From Acidobacteriota bacterium (GTDB lineage Bacteria; Acidobacteriota; Terriglobia; Terriglobales; Acidobacteriaceae): DNA of 64,000 nt. The DNA is taken from contig JAJYCQ010000004.1 in assembly GCA_021778315.1 (NCBI GenBank), positions 1 through 64,000 of the forward strand, given 5' to 3'. The notes beneath the pieces were generated by a model. It was not told the origin of the DNA. It searched no databases and was given only the letters and a program-made list of their open reading frames with translations. The position numbers and the translations under genes were made by a program. Shown here one piece after another: positions 26,801 to 35,790 of the stretch (the first letter of the stretch is position 1; the number at the start of each line of letters is the position of its first letter).

Positions 26801-27396
26801 GAGCTATCGCCAGCCACGCTCGTCGTCGACGACTCATTTGCCTCCGAGTTCAGATCAGCCAAATCTTCCCACTGCCGCGATGGCACCGGAAACGCACCCA
26901 ACTGGGCCTCGGTATCGAACGACGCCAGCGTCACCACCGGTCTCCCCCCAGACATCCCTCCGCGCGACGATTGCGGAGGCTCCAGGGTCAGCATCACCTC
27001 CGCCAGATCACCGCCCTCAAGGTCCAACGTCGTCACCACCGTTCCCCGATCCGGCAGCATCGACGTCGCCCGCAACTCATACTCCCCGGGGGGCAGTCGC
27101 AGGATGAGAAAGTTTCCTTCGTTGTCCGCTCGGATGTCCTGCTCAACCCCAAGGTCCGCTGACGTCACATGAATCGCTACGCTGCTAGCCCTACACGGAT
27201 GCGGATAGGGCCCGCATACTGCAGTAATATGGCCACGAATCGCGCCGTCCACCGGCCCCTGTGCCATCACCACCGCGCTGCTCGCCAGCAGCATCCACAA
27301 CAGCACTCCCACGATTACGCGGACACGCCTCCCCAAAGCAAGTATTGCCGGGAGTGAAGCGGGCGCGCCCGCAGCGTGGCGGAAACCTTGAGTCAA
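23827..27396 (-). CDS. TonB-dependent receptor with carboxypeptidase-regulatory-like domain (Oar type)
   Basis: A signal peptide (VIVGVLLWMLLASSAVVMAQ) is followed by an N-terminal beta-sandwich domain of the CarboxypepD_reg type at about 50-140 (GEYELRATS). An acidic Ser/Gly-rich linker follows, then plug-like sequence and a long barrel ending LGVRLQF. TonB-dependent receptors import large substrates through the outer membrane, powered by TonB. The Ser/Gly-rich linker (about residues 190-280) is longer than in the two receptors downstream in the window. The reading starts at a TTG; the true start may be a few codons further in. No adjacent SusD-like or enzyme gene indicates a substrate. Confidence 0.88.
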   Translation of the reverse strand: MTQGFRHAAGAPASLPAILALGRRVRVIVGVLLWMLLASSAVVMAQGPVDGAIRGHITAVCGPYPHPCRASSVAIHVTSADLGVEQDIRADNEGNFLILRLPPGEYELRATSMLPDRGTVVTTLDLEGGDLAEVMLTLEPPQSSRGGMSGGRPVVTLASFDTEAQLGAFPVPSRQWEDLADLNSEANESSTTSVAGDSSGEDENDPASTVSSGDGAAASGLSYAGLSATQGSLSIDGLSGQQSFRSGPRGSATGGARSGSSYGQSSVRNFRMLPRNYSAQYGMVGGLAVVSRAASSQLHGNAFLLMRESAWAATNPFSIETHYLDGVVTSAPVKPAASRLQFGGSAGLPLVRREVGRSAMRYERVPLSLFVSLEVQLRNDKLVSTPALPNFFALSPMQLGLLGTRGVSGTATNAALNYLNSLTGTTSRHEYRVQGSVRIDAMPARREQLTLIYSANRFDSPLGAAMGQASSAVVARGMGSLGDSFVHVDVGSARWLHMFSQRVNNEVRTQLAHDLNYQMPHAPLPQEPAIGPGGYAPQVSIAPNGFSYGTPISLVRGANGGNSAYPDEMRFELADTLQMHFGRHLVMMGGDWSRIHDRIDSLSGREGAFSYDSGIANGKAGGLVDWVTDYTFNVNAYPNGGCPSIGATVHYFCFRSFTQSFGDASTEFVTHNIAAFVEDAMQVRRNLMVTVGLRYDYTLLPTPQTANLQLDADIVALGQSIHGATATFPEDRNNVGPRLSAGWSPRTIWGLPASWSPKNGTLFTMHLGYGVFFSRIPGATVRAALTDTALDTTTTRIRIRPTTITACPQVTAVQQGFGYPCDYITAPPSAVAQTTSAMVFASNYRVPAVQRATLSMERDLGSRASVRATYSMALATQLPGSTDINIAPSVGTVSYVLQGGDGYPGLHSGQVFQVPLYGERPISQFGAVTALVSNANATYNAFTAEARVNGLRPAVLRSFAFHGSYTFSRSIDYAPQSSAIPGHDGQFDPFHNGYDKGLSNQQFPERFAGSLEYDVGLSRGPRALQVGLNGWHIAAIGDGGSGRPYSYKVFGGPHLIGGRESINASGGATYLPTIGRNTLRLAPQGRVDLRMAREFQVSSRLHLNAFAEAFNLLNAQNISSVQTRAYLFGTPALVGQPVSSGLPTPLIFQDAAAIAKEGLTTTLPFGTPTSSTTGLSREREIELGVRLQF

Positions 27397-27574
27397 CTGT
27401 CGAACCCCGCCCCGGGTAAGGCCGGAGCTCCTGAAGCGCAGTAGGAGTCACTGATTACGCGCGAAAAGGCCTAGCACCTTGAGCAGCGAAAATCGCGCAG
27501 TAAGTCTACTTAAGCGTAGCGAATAATTACGATTTTAGGAAATCCCAGCTCTGGCCCCTTTTGGGCATTCCTTG

Positions 27575-27607
27575 CAAAAAATGGGTGGTAGCCGAAGCCA
27601 CCACCCA
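27575..27607 (-). terminator. Intrinsic terminator after the second TonB receptor gene
   Basis: On the minus strand GGGTGGT(G)GC-TTCG-GC(T)ACCACCC is followed by ATTTTTT. It lies about 20 bases after the stop codon at 27628. Confidence 0.8.
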
Positions 27608-27627
27608 CAGACGTACCGGATGCCCTG

Positions 27628-30600
27628 TTAGTAGACGATATGCAAGCCCATCGTGATCGCACGATTACCCCCGATCGTTCCCGTAACGGAGCCAAAGTTA
27701 GCGCCATTGTTCGGGCATCCAGGCGTGCTTGTTCCCGATCCAGGAACCGTATTGGCCGACGTACACAAGATCACGCCGTTCGCGTTCTGAGTGTTCAGCG
27801 GCAGCGTCGTCGGAATCGCAATCGACTTGCCAGACCCGGTATAGTACGGCTTCTGATCCAGGTTCGCCAAAGTCGACTGCTGGTCCGCCTGCAGCGGACT
27901 CGTAGCAACCTGCCCATAGTTCACATAAGCATTCGCACAGTTGTAGTAGTTGGCAGCGGAATTCGAGCAGGCAAAGGCCTGCCGGATCTGCGTCTGATCC
28001 TGCGGAACGTCCAGACTGGTTGTGTTAGTCAGGTTGAAGATGTTGAACTCATAGAGCACCGCAATCCTGTTGGTTGGATGGAACGTCTTCCGGATCGAGA
28101 GGTCCAGCCTCTTCTGCATGGCCTGGCGGAAGATGTTGCGCTGGTTACCCGGAGCGAAGTCCGTCTCGTAGATGTCGACGGGATCGCCCGGATTTCCCTG
28201 GGCTGCCGTGGGGACACCCTTGTTCCCGGGTGTGACGTAGTTGATCGCGATCTGACTTGGATCGATCGTCGGAATATACTCACCGCCAGGACCACGCATG
28301 TCTCCTGCATTCCCGGTCAGCGCCCCCGTCTTTGCAGCCTTAGGATCCTTGATCGGCAGCACAGGATTCATCAACGTCGGGAAGTTACCAAAGTACACGC
28401 TCCCCACCGCTCCGTAGAACTCGTATAGCGAATACGGTTGACCGCTTTGCAACACTCCAAGACCCGTTATGCTCCAGTCATTCGTCGCATACGCCAAAAG
28501 CGAATGCTCCTTGGCCGCGTTCGGCACCGTCACCTGGAAGTTCGCCGTCGTGATATGCGTGCGATCGAAGTCAGACGATGCATAGGACTGCCGAAGATTG
28601 TTCGGGTTGTTGCCGGTGAAGAACAGACCAATATCGGACTGCTCATCCAGCGCATGACCCCACGTGTAGCTCACGCCAGCCTGCACATGATGGGACATCC
28701 GCTTCTCCACATGAACCTGCAACGAATCATACGCGGATGTACCAACCGTCTTGAACATCGCGGCGTTCGGGCTATAACCGATGTACGGTGTGCGGAAATC
28801 CGTGTTACCAGCATCTTCACTATTCCAGGGTTCACTCGCAATCGGTGAAAAATCACCATACGCGTCGCCCGACGTGTTCTGGTTCAGCACCTCCAACCCG
28901 TACGTAGCGGTCTCTCCATAGATCGGATTGGTCGCGGTTGCAATGCCCGGCTCGTTGAACGGAATAGGAATTACCGAATGACGACCGCGGTTTCCGCTAT
29001 AACCGATGGTGACCGCGATGTCGTTGGTGGGCTGCCATTGCAGGTTGAGCGCGAAGTTGATCGTATACGGCAATACGTTGTTCTTGTCGTATGCACCGAA
29101 GTTAAGGGCATAGGGGCAGTCCGTGTAGTTGGCCTGGTTGTCAGTACCACTACAGTTCTGCCCAAAGCCCGGGTTGTTCATGCCCGAATAGCCATACGAT
29201 GCCTGCGGTCCAACGCCCAGCGTATTCTTCAGTGCCATCGTGATCGTCGATGGATCAGCGCTCGGCGCAATGTAGGTTCCTGTCGGCGGAGGAGCAAACA
29301 CCCCCGAGGCTGAACCCAGCGGATCTGCCAGCGACTTGCCCGTACCCGTCACATAGCTAGCCAGTGGTGCAGACTCTGTCACACCAAACGGTCCGCCGTT
29401 GCCGCTGCCCGCAGGCTGCGACAGATAGGTGAACAACTCTCCCCGATCGTAGTAGATACCGGCGCCACCGTTGATCACGATCTTGTTGTTGTACCGCTTT
29501 GGCGAAAACGCAAAACCCACACGTGGCGAGATGCCCCACTGCCGTCCCGTCAGCGTCGAGTTTGTCGTTCCCGGCGTCGGATCGTACTTATTGTTGCCCG
29601 CAATCACGAAGCCAGAGTTGGTGACATTGAAGCCCGTCGCTACGGATCCGCTCACGCTGTACAGGCTCGGATCGAAGTTGAACATATTGCCATATTTCTC
29701 CGTGAGGCCGCCGTGGTAGTCGTACCGCACTCCCCCCGTGATGCTCAGGTTGGAGAGAGCCTGCCACTTGTCCTGCACATAACCAGCGATTTCGTTGGAG
29801 CGATAGTAGCGGTTCGCCAGGTTGCGAGGAGTATGGCCAGAAGTCGTGTCGATGGACTCCAGAACATTCGAACTCTGTGCCTTGTCTCCAAGGAAGCTCT
29901 CGAAGTTCTTGGTCTTGATCTGCGCAATCCCCTGCCGGTTATTTTCGATGTTCAACTGTGTGTAGCTGTAGCCGCCGCCAGCTACGATGGTGTGTTTCCC
30001 CAGCGAGAAGATTACGTTGGTCGAGGGATTAATGCGGTTTTGATAGTAGCCCAGATCGACGAAGGAACTATAAGGTCCAACCGTCAGTGAAGGAGACGAC
30101 ACATTATTGTTTGCGAACGCTCCGAGACTCAACCCAGGCAGCGTCCCCGGTTGATAACCGAAAAGTCCTGTCCCAATTCCATAGGTCGCTCCGAGGTTCG
30201 GATCGGCTGCCAGCGTCTGGGTAAAGAAGCTGTACGACCCCATCCGGTCAAAACCCAACCGCTGTTCCCAGTTGATCTTCGAACCGAACGTGATGGTGTT
30301 ATCAATTGCAAATACCTGCGCTCCATTGTTTTGCGTCACAGGGAATCCACCTGTTTGCGAAAATCCATAGGGCTTATTCACCGGATCAGTCTGAAAGTAG
30401 TACTTAACTGAAAGCCGGTCGGCCGAGCTCACATCCCAATCCAGCCCAGCGTCCGCCTGATCCGCAATCAGTGAAGACGTTCCAATCAGCGTCACGTTCG
30501 GAACGCTATACGCATACGGCGACGAGTTCTGAGACGACGGAATCAGGTATTGCCCATTTGAGAGCTTTGCATTCAACAGTGCCTGAGCAATCGGCCCGAT

Positions 30601-31800
30601 TGTTCCCGTAAACGGAGCGGCTCCCGGGCCTGCATAACTGTTCGCGGCTGCATCAATGCCCGCTACAGAACGATCATCCGTGAGGCCAACAGGCACATTC
30701 ATCTGGGAAATGCCTGTTGCCTGATCGCTGTTGGAACGATGCTGGTACGCCAGGAAAAAGAACAGCTTGTCCTTGATAATTGGGCCGCCAAGCGTAGCGC
30801 CCGTCGTCCAGCGGCGCAAATAAGGATTTGCAAGGGACGCAGGGAAGGCACCGATACCCTGCTGTCCAAGCAGATACTCCTGCCTGAAGAAGAAGGGCGC
30901 TGCATTCATCGAGTTGTTGGCAAACGACCCAAAGACCTGCCCATGAAGAGTATTCGTACCGCTCGCTGTATTCGCATCGATCTGCGCTCCGCTGGTGGCT
31001 CCCTGCTGGGCGTCATACATCGAGGTGTTAACCCGTAACTCCTGCAGAAACTCTGGCGGAGGCGAAGGTAAGCTGTTACCGTTCGAGCCGAAGACGGACG
31101 TTCCCACTCCTGCCGCGCCGCCTACCGGTGCACTCTGTCCGATGTTGAATGCATAACGCTGTGAATTCGATCCGCTCGAACTCTTGCCGTTGAAGAGGTT
31201 CGTCGCATCCACGCCATTCACCTGAAACGTGTTCGACGTATCGCGCTGTCCATTCGCCCAGATCGGTTGATTACCCAGGCCCGAGTTTGAATCCAGATTG
31301 CTCAGCAACTCCGCGCTCACGCCGGGCGACAGCACCGCCAACTGCGTAAAACTGCCTGTCGCCAGCGGCGTCAGCAGAATCTGCTCCTTGTCGAGTGTGT
31401 AGCCATTGGTGTCATCGGTCGCATTCAGCAATGGATTCGCCGTCACCTCCACCGAGGTCGCAATCTGGCCAACCTTCAGAGTCATCGTCACCGTCTTGGC
31501 TTGCGCTTCCTGCACCTCGATGCCACTCAGCACAGCGGTATCGAAGCCTTCGTGCGTGGCTTGCACCTTATAAGTCCCGACCGGCAGATTGAAAATCTGG
31601 AAGAACCCATTCGACTGAGCCTTCGTGGTGCGCGTAATACCGATGCTGGCATCAGTCACGGTCACCGACGATCCCGGAACAGCAGCGCCGGACGCGTCCA
31701 GCACCGTTCCATTCAAGGATCCAAGGGTCTGCTGTGCGCCCACGATCGCGGCAGAGGCAAACATGGAAAGGAATAACACCAGTGTAAGAAATTTACGCAT
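27628..31800 (-). CDS. TonB-dependent receptor, Oar type, 1390 residues
   Basis: It has a signal peptide (MRKFLTLVLFLSMFASAAIVGAQ). A CarboxypepD_reg domain lies at about 25-115 (LNGTVLDASGAAVPGSSVTVTDASIG), then a plug-like region and a very long barrel with many Asn/Thr/Tyr-rich strands, ending in a Tyr-terminated strand. The protein is about 1.5 times the length of an ordinary TonB receptor, typical of this family in Acidobacteriota. AGGAGA lies 10 bases before the ATG. The leader carries a 13-base motif, at the same distance from the start, that is shared with the receptor gene upstream. Substrate unknown; these receptors are thought to take up complex carbohydrates or peptides. Confidence 0.9.
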   Translation of the reverse strand: MRKFLTLVLFLSMFASAAIVGAQQTLGSLNGTVLDASGAAVPGSSVTVTDASIGITRTTKAQSNGFFQIFNLPVGTYKVQATHEGFDTAVLSGIEVQEAQAKTVTMTLKVGQIATSVEVTANPLLNATDDTNGYTLDKEQILLTPLATGSFTQLAVLSPGVSAELLSNLDSNSGLGNQPIWANGQRDTSNTFQVNGVDATNLFNGKSSSGSNSQRYAFNIGQSAPVGGAAGVGTSVFGSNGNSLPSPPPEFLQELRVNTSMYDAQQGATSGAQIDANTASGTNTLHGQVFGSFANNSMNAAPFFFRQEYLLGQQGIGAFPASLANPYLRRWTTGATLGGPIIKDKLFFFLAYQHRSNSDQATGISQMNVPVGLTDDRSVAGIDAAANSYAGPGAAPFTGTIGPIAQALLNAKLSNGQYLIPSSQNSSPYAYSVPNVTLIGTSSLIADQADAGLDWDVSSADRLSVKYYFQTDPVNKPYGFSQTGGFPVTQNNGAQVFAIDNTITFGSKINWEQRLGFDRMGSYSFFTQTLAADPNLGATYGIGTGLFGYQPGTLPGLSLGAFANNNVSSPSLTVGPYSSFVDLGYYQNRINPSTNVIFSLGKHTIVAGGGYSYTQLNIENNRQGIAQIKTKNFESFLGDKAQSSNVLESIDTTSGHTPRNLANRYYRSNEIAGYVQDKWQALSNLSITGGVRYDYHGGLTEKYGNMFNFDPSLYSVSGSVATGFNVTNSGFVIAGNNKYDPTPGTTNSTLTGRQWGISPRVGFAFSPKRYNNKIVINGGAGIYYDRGELFTYLSQPAGSGNGGPFGVTESAPLASYVTGTGKSLADPLGSASGVFAPPPTGTYIAPSADPSTITMALKNTLGVGPQASYGYSGMNNPGFGQNCSGTDNQANYTDCPYALNFGAYDKNNVLPYTINFALNLQWQPTNDIAVTIGYSGNRGRHSVIPIPFNEPGIATATNPIYGETATYGLEVLNQNTSGDAYGDFSPIASEPWNSEDAGNTDFRTPYIGYSPNAAMFKTVGTSAYDSLQVHVEKRMSHHVQAGVSYTWGHALDEQSDIGLFFTGNNPNNLRQSYASSDFDRTHITTANFQVTVPNAAKEHSLLAYATNDWSITGLGVLQSGQPYSLYEFYGAVGSVYFGNFPTLMNPVLPIKDPKAAKTGALTGNAGDMRGPGGEYIPTIDPSQIAINYVTPGNKGVPTAAQGNPGDPVDIYETDFAPGNQRNIFRQAMQKRLDLSIRKTFHPTNRIAVLYEFNIFNLTNTTSLDVPQDQTQIRQAFACSNSAANYYNCANAYVNYGQVATSPLQADQQSTLANLDQKPYYTGSGKSIAIPTTLPLNTQNANGVILCTSANTVPGSGTSTPGCPNNGANFGSVTGTIGGNRAITMGLHIVY

Positions 31801-32116
31801 AGAACGGACTCTCCTGAAGGTTTAGCAATGGCGTTGGTACTCGGCGTCTGGGTGGGCCCAAAACTGGATCGACTCTTGTCTGAAAGACAGAACGAATCAC
31901 CCCGAAGGGATGAGCGTACTGCTCTGGAAAACAAGTACAAGGTCTGTGAATACTATGACTGTACAGTATGTCGTGACGATTAATCGAAACACTGCCATTT
32001 AATTGCTGTTTATGGCGTCAAATCGGCTATGGAATTGGAATCCGGGCGATGACCGAGGCCATCACCCGGAGCACAAATTCACCCTCCAAGCGTTACGGTG
32101 GAGGCAATCAGAACGG
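31801..32116 (-). promoter_or_regulatory. Leader and promoter region of the 1390-residue receptor gene
   Basis: This 316-base gap between two same-strand receptor genes holds several elements. A shared leader motif CAGACAAGAGTCG is at 31870-31882. A perfect 10-base palindrome ACTGTACAGT is at 31958-31967, a possible operator. An inverted repeat at 32041-32070 (TCCGGGCGATG and CATCACCCGGA, one mismatch) is a possible terminator or processing site for the gene ending at 32117, though no T-run follows. I see no ORF of note. Confidence 0.5.
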
Positions 32117-35100
32117 CTAGAACTCCAGACGCGCCTGAATCTGAATCTCGCGCGGGGTATAGAGAAATCCTGAGTCGTTGGCCGTGGAATGCGACCCAAA
32201 CCCAACTCCCCTCGCCGTGCTCGGCAAATACGTCAACGTGCTCGCCCCTGCGCTTGTCGACATATACGTATAGGCCGCCTGATTGATATCCGATGTGCTG
32301 AAGTTTTCATGGTTCGCAACGTTATACATGTCCGCATTCAGCTGCAGGTTGTACCGGTTGCGAAACGTGAACTGCTTCTGCAGTCGCAGATCGTCCACGA
32401 TCGGACGAGGCACTTGGTACGTATTCAGTCCAATCACCGGAATATATTTGACGCCCGGAACACCATTCCACGTTCCGCTATTCAACGCTGCACTCGAGTT
32501 GTACCCAGCATTGATCGTAGCCGAATACGGCAGGCCGTTCTGCATCTGGAACGTGTCGTTAAGGCTCCAACCGTTCGTCAGGTACTTCACCGCCTTACCC
32601 GTCTGTAGATTAGGGAATGTGTAAAGCACATAGGCCACAAAGCGATTACCCACGTTGAATTGCGACGTTCCATAATTCTGTCGCGCTGCGGCGTACGGAT
32701 TCAGCCAGCTATTGATGCTCGTTCCTGATTGCGCATTCTGATTGAAGTCCAGCGCATGGCTCCACGTATAGTTCGCATCAAACTGCAATCCGTGGATCGA
32801 ACGATTCTGAATATCAAACACCAGCCCGTTGTAATTCGAGTTGATGTTGCTGATCACCTCGGTGATGTTCGTAAAGTTCGGGTTGATGTAGCCCGTGGGA
32901 TACGCACATGTAGCGCTGGCTGTGCACGTCCCAAATGTCGGTACGACATAGTGCGATCCCACCGCAAGCGGCCCCGTCGATCCTGCTTTCGGAGCTCCGA
33001 TTGTGATCGTCGACATAGCTTGCGGCGGCGCCAGGTTCGTATCCAGGAAATTCGGCAACTCCCGCCCAAGCGCTCCAATATAGCTAAGCTGCATCACCGT
33101 GCCTTTGCCCAGTTGCTGCTGCACCTGCAAGTCGAACTCATTCACCTCAGGATTTTGCAAATTGGGTGCAAGATAGAACGACGAAGGCTTATTCGCACCG
33201 CCTCCTGCTACAGGATTCGGAAATGTTGGCGCGTTGCTTGCCGTAGGCTTCGTGCTCGCAATCGCAAACTGTCCATTCGGGCTCCCGGAACCGAACTGCG
33301 CCGTGCCCACAGTCCCATTCAGAATTCGGCCGTAGTACATACCAACGCCGCCGCGCAGAACCGTCTGCCCGTTGCCATACACGTCCATCGAAAACCCGAT
33401 GCGAGGTCCGATATTATTCTTGTCGCTCGGAGCATTGGTCAGCCCTGCATAGGGAACAAATGAACCCGTTGCCGCAGTCAGGTTCGCCGGGGGAGCAGGC
33501 AGAGCCTCAACATCGTACCGCACGCCAAGCTCCAGCGTAAGCCGGGGATTCACCTTCCAGTTGTCTTGAACAAATCCTGCATAGTCCATCGTCGCCAAGG
33601 CAAACTCCGAAGCGCCATAGTCCTGCGTCACCGACGTATAGCAATTGGTCGTCCCCACTCCCGACCCAACCGTCGTCGAGCAAGTCCCAGGCCCACCCTT
33701 CGAATGCAGATCCGAAAGATAGTTCACGATGTTGCTATACGTGTATTCTCCAAAATAATTCGGCGTCTGACGAACCAGATCGTTGTTATGCAGCAAGTCG
33801 AAGCCCATCCGAATACTGTGGTTCCCGACGTTGTAATACAAAATGTCGTCCACCTGCCACTTCCACTCCTCCGGCAGCGCGGGACGATACGAGTAATACG
33901 GGGACCCAAGAAAGAAACCATTACTGCCAGCATTCAAATTGATGAACGGGATCGTTCCACCTGGGCCATTCGCCGGAGCACCCGCCACCTTTTGTCCCGG
34001 CGCAACCAGGTTGTTCAGCGTATACGCGCTGTAGGGCTGCTGACCTTCATCGTCCAACTCACGGCTATATTGATACAGCACTTCGTTACTGATGTGGCTG
34101 CTCACCAGGCTCGTCAACTTCGCCACGCCATAGTCCAACTTCACAAAGTCCGTTCCAAACGCATCCACCGCATACGTAGCACTGGTATTGGTCTGCACGT
34201 CACCCGGAGCATCCCAGCGCAGACGGTGATACAGGAAGCTCACCCGCTCTTTGCTATTGATCTGCCAGTCCAGCTTCGGCGTATTAATCTCCTGATATCC
34301 CGCGCGTGGCACGGTGCCCAAATCCGTAAGCAGGCTCGCAACGCCAGCGTTGTATGCCGCCACACCGGCTGCATAACTCGCCAGTCCCTCACGCGCCGCC
34401 AGGGTACAAACCTGCGCATCCAGCGCAACGTGCGCCTCGCCCGTGGCAACGGCCACGCCGGTCGTAAGATTGCAGCTCGTCACCGTAGTATCCGGCTGCT
34501 CCAGAAAGCTACCCACCGTGCTGCCGTTTGACGCACCATAGCTCTTCGCCTTCGCAATCGCCGGGTTGATATGGTCTAGCTGGTCATACGTGTAATACCA
34601 GAACAGCTTGTCCTTCAGCAGAGCTCCCCCCGCGGAAAATCCATAGATCTTGCGAAGGTCTTTCGGCTTCAGAGGAGTTCCCGCGGGGCTCACCGACCCC
34701 GGATCAAACGCTCCCAACCCGCGATCCAAATCATTGAAAAACGCCTCACCATGCAGCGTATTCGTTCCACTCTTCGTCACCGAGTTGATCACGCCACCCG
34801 CCGCGCGACCATACTCCGCCGAGTACACGCCCGTGTTCACCTCAAACTCCTGCACCGCATTCGACGACGTCGAATACCCCTCACGCGTCCGTCCGCGTTC
34901 TTCAGAAAAATACGCCTGGTTATCATCCGCGCCGTCGATCTCCACGTTGTTCATCAGCGTGCTCATACCGCGAACGCTGATCAACCCAAACCCGCTCGCA
35001 TCCGCGACCACGCCCGGCGTCGTCAGCGCCAGGGCAGACCACCGCCGGTTCTGCACCGGAATATTGTCAATCGCCGCGCGTGGCAAGGTCGCTGACATAT

Positions 35101-35503
35101 CCGGGCTCTCAAAATTCAGCACAGCCGAATCCGCCGACACCACCACCTGCTGCTCCGATGTCCCCACCTTCAGGTGCGGCTCCACCGTCGTCAACTGGCC
35201 CACCTGCACCACCACCGGGCTAGCCGAGTACTCCCCAAATCCCGTCGCCACCACCGTCACGGTGTAATTGCCCGGCTCCACCAGCGGAGCCTTGAAGTAC
35301 CCGCTGCTGTCCGCCGTCAGATGCTGTTCGGCGTTGGTCCCATTATTGCGAATCGTGATCGTCGCACTGGGCACTACCGCGCTGGTTACGTCTTCCACCG
35401 TCCCGGCAATCGCGCCCTGGGTCGACGACTGCGCCGATGCCGCAGCCACGCCAACGCTCAACAACGCTGCCGCTAGCAGTCGCTCGAGTTTCTTATTCAT
35501 CAT
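32117..35503 (-). CDS. TonB-dependent receptor, Oar type
   Basis: Read from the ATG at 35503 it has 1128 residues, with a signal peptide (LERLLAAALLSVGVAAASA). A CarboxypepD_reg domain (AIAGTVEDVTSAVVPSATITIRNNG) comes next, then a plug with the RGMSTLMNNVEIDGADDNQ segment and a long barrel ending IQARLEF. An in-frame ORF extends upstream to 35686, but the extra residues lack family features, and AGGAGA sits six bases before the chosen ATG. A second ATG follows directly. The leader contains two hairpins and the 13-base motif also found before the next receptor gene. Substrate unknown. Confidence 0.9.
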   Translation of the reverse strand: MMNKKLERLLAAALLSVGVAAASAQSSTQGAIAGTVEDVTSAVVPSATITIRNNGTNAEQHLTADSSGYFKAPLVEPGNYTVTVVATGFGEYSASPVVVQVGQLTTVEPHLKVGTSEQQVVVSADSAVLNFESPDMSATLPRAAIDNIPVQNRRWSALALTTPGVVADASGFGLISVRGMSTLMNNVEIDGADDNQAYFSEERGRTREGYSTSSNAVQEFEVNTGVYSAEYGRAAGGVINSVTKSGTNTLHGEAFFNDLDRGLGAFDPGSVSPAGTPLKPKDLRKIYGFSAGGALLKDKLFWYYTYDQLDHINPAIAKAKSYGASNGSTVGSFLEQPDTTVTSCNLTTGVAVATGEAHVALDAQVCTLAAREGLASYAAGVAAYNAGVASLLTDLGTVPRAGYQEINTPKLDWQINSKERVSFLYHRLRWDAPGDVQTNTSATYAVDAFGTDFVKLDYGVAKLTSLVSSHISNEVLYQYSRELDDEGQQPYSAYTLNNLVAPGQKVAGAPANGPGGTIPFINLNAGSNGFFLGSPYYSYRPALPEEWKWQVDDILYYNVGNHSIRMGFDLLHNNDLVRQTPNYFGEYTYSNIVNYLSDLHSKGGPGTCSTTVGSGVGTTNCYTSVTQDYGASEFALATMDYAGFVQDNWKVNPRLTLELGVRYDVEALPAPPANLTAATGSFVPYAGLTNAPSDKNNIGPRIGFSMDVYGNGQTVLRGGVGMYYGRILNGTVGTAQFGSGSPNGQFAIASTKPTASNAPTFPNPVAGGGANKPSSFYLAPNLQNPEVNEFDLQVQQQLGKGTVMQLSYIGALGRELPNFLDTNLAPPQAMSTITIGAPKAGSTGPLAVGSHYVVPTFGTCTASATCAYPTGYINPNFTNITEVISNINSNYNGLVFDIQNRSIHGLQFDANYTWSHALDFNQNAQSGTSINSWLNPYAAARQNYGTSQFNVGNRFVAYVLYTFPNLQTGKAVKYLTNGWSLNDTFQMQNGLPYSATINAGYNSSAALNSGTWNGVPGVKYIPVIGLNTYQVPRPIVDDLRLQKQFTFRNRYNLQLNADMYNVANHENFSTSDINQAAYTYMSTSAGASTLTYLPSTARGVGFGSHSTANDSGFLYTPREIQIQARLEF

Positions 35504-35620
35504 CTGGTTCTCCTGAAGTTTTGCAACGGGTGGTAGCCGAACGCTTACCGTTCGGACGTCCCTGAGCTGCTTGCGACTCTTGTCTGGCCACAGACTCCCA
35601 CATTCTCGTGAATGTGGGAT
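35504..35620 (-). promoter_or_regulatory. Structured leader of the third receptor gene
   Basis: Three elements are visible. A hairpin CCGAACG-5-CGTTCGG lies at 35537-35555. The shared motif CAGACAAGAGTCG lies at 35574-35586. A perfect 10-base-pair hairpin with a four-base loop, TCCCACATTC-TCGT-GAATGTGGGA, lies at 35596-35619. A GGGTGGTAGCCGAA stretch (35528-35541) is repeated at the terminator near 27583. Confidence 0.55.
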
Positions 35621-35790
35621 GACATAAGTTCCAGTACCAGGCCTGCTTAGCAGCGCAATAAAACAGTTTTTAGAAATCACTATCATTGTACTCCGCTGCG
35701 ATGCACATGGGCATCAAGCGTCTCCATAGAACACACCTGAACCACCCGCTTTAGGTTCCTCGCAACCCTTCCATTACACTGGTAGTTGCG

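Noticed and set aside
31958..31967. SOS/LexA box
   Set aside because: The palindrome ACTGTACAGT lacks the spacer of the CTG-N10-CAG form and the gene is not a repair gene.
33566..34531. A 321-codon plus-strand ORF inside the 1128-residue receptor gene
   Set aside because: Arg/His-rich antisense shadow without a ribosome-binding site.
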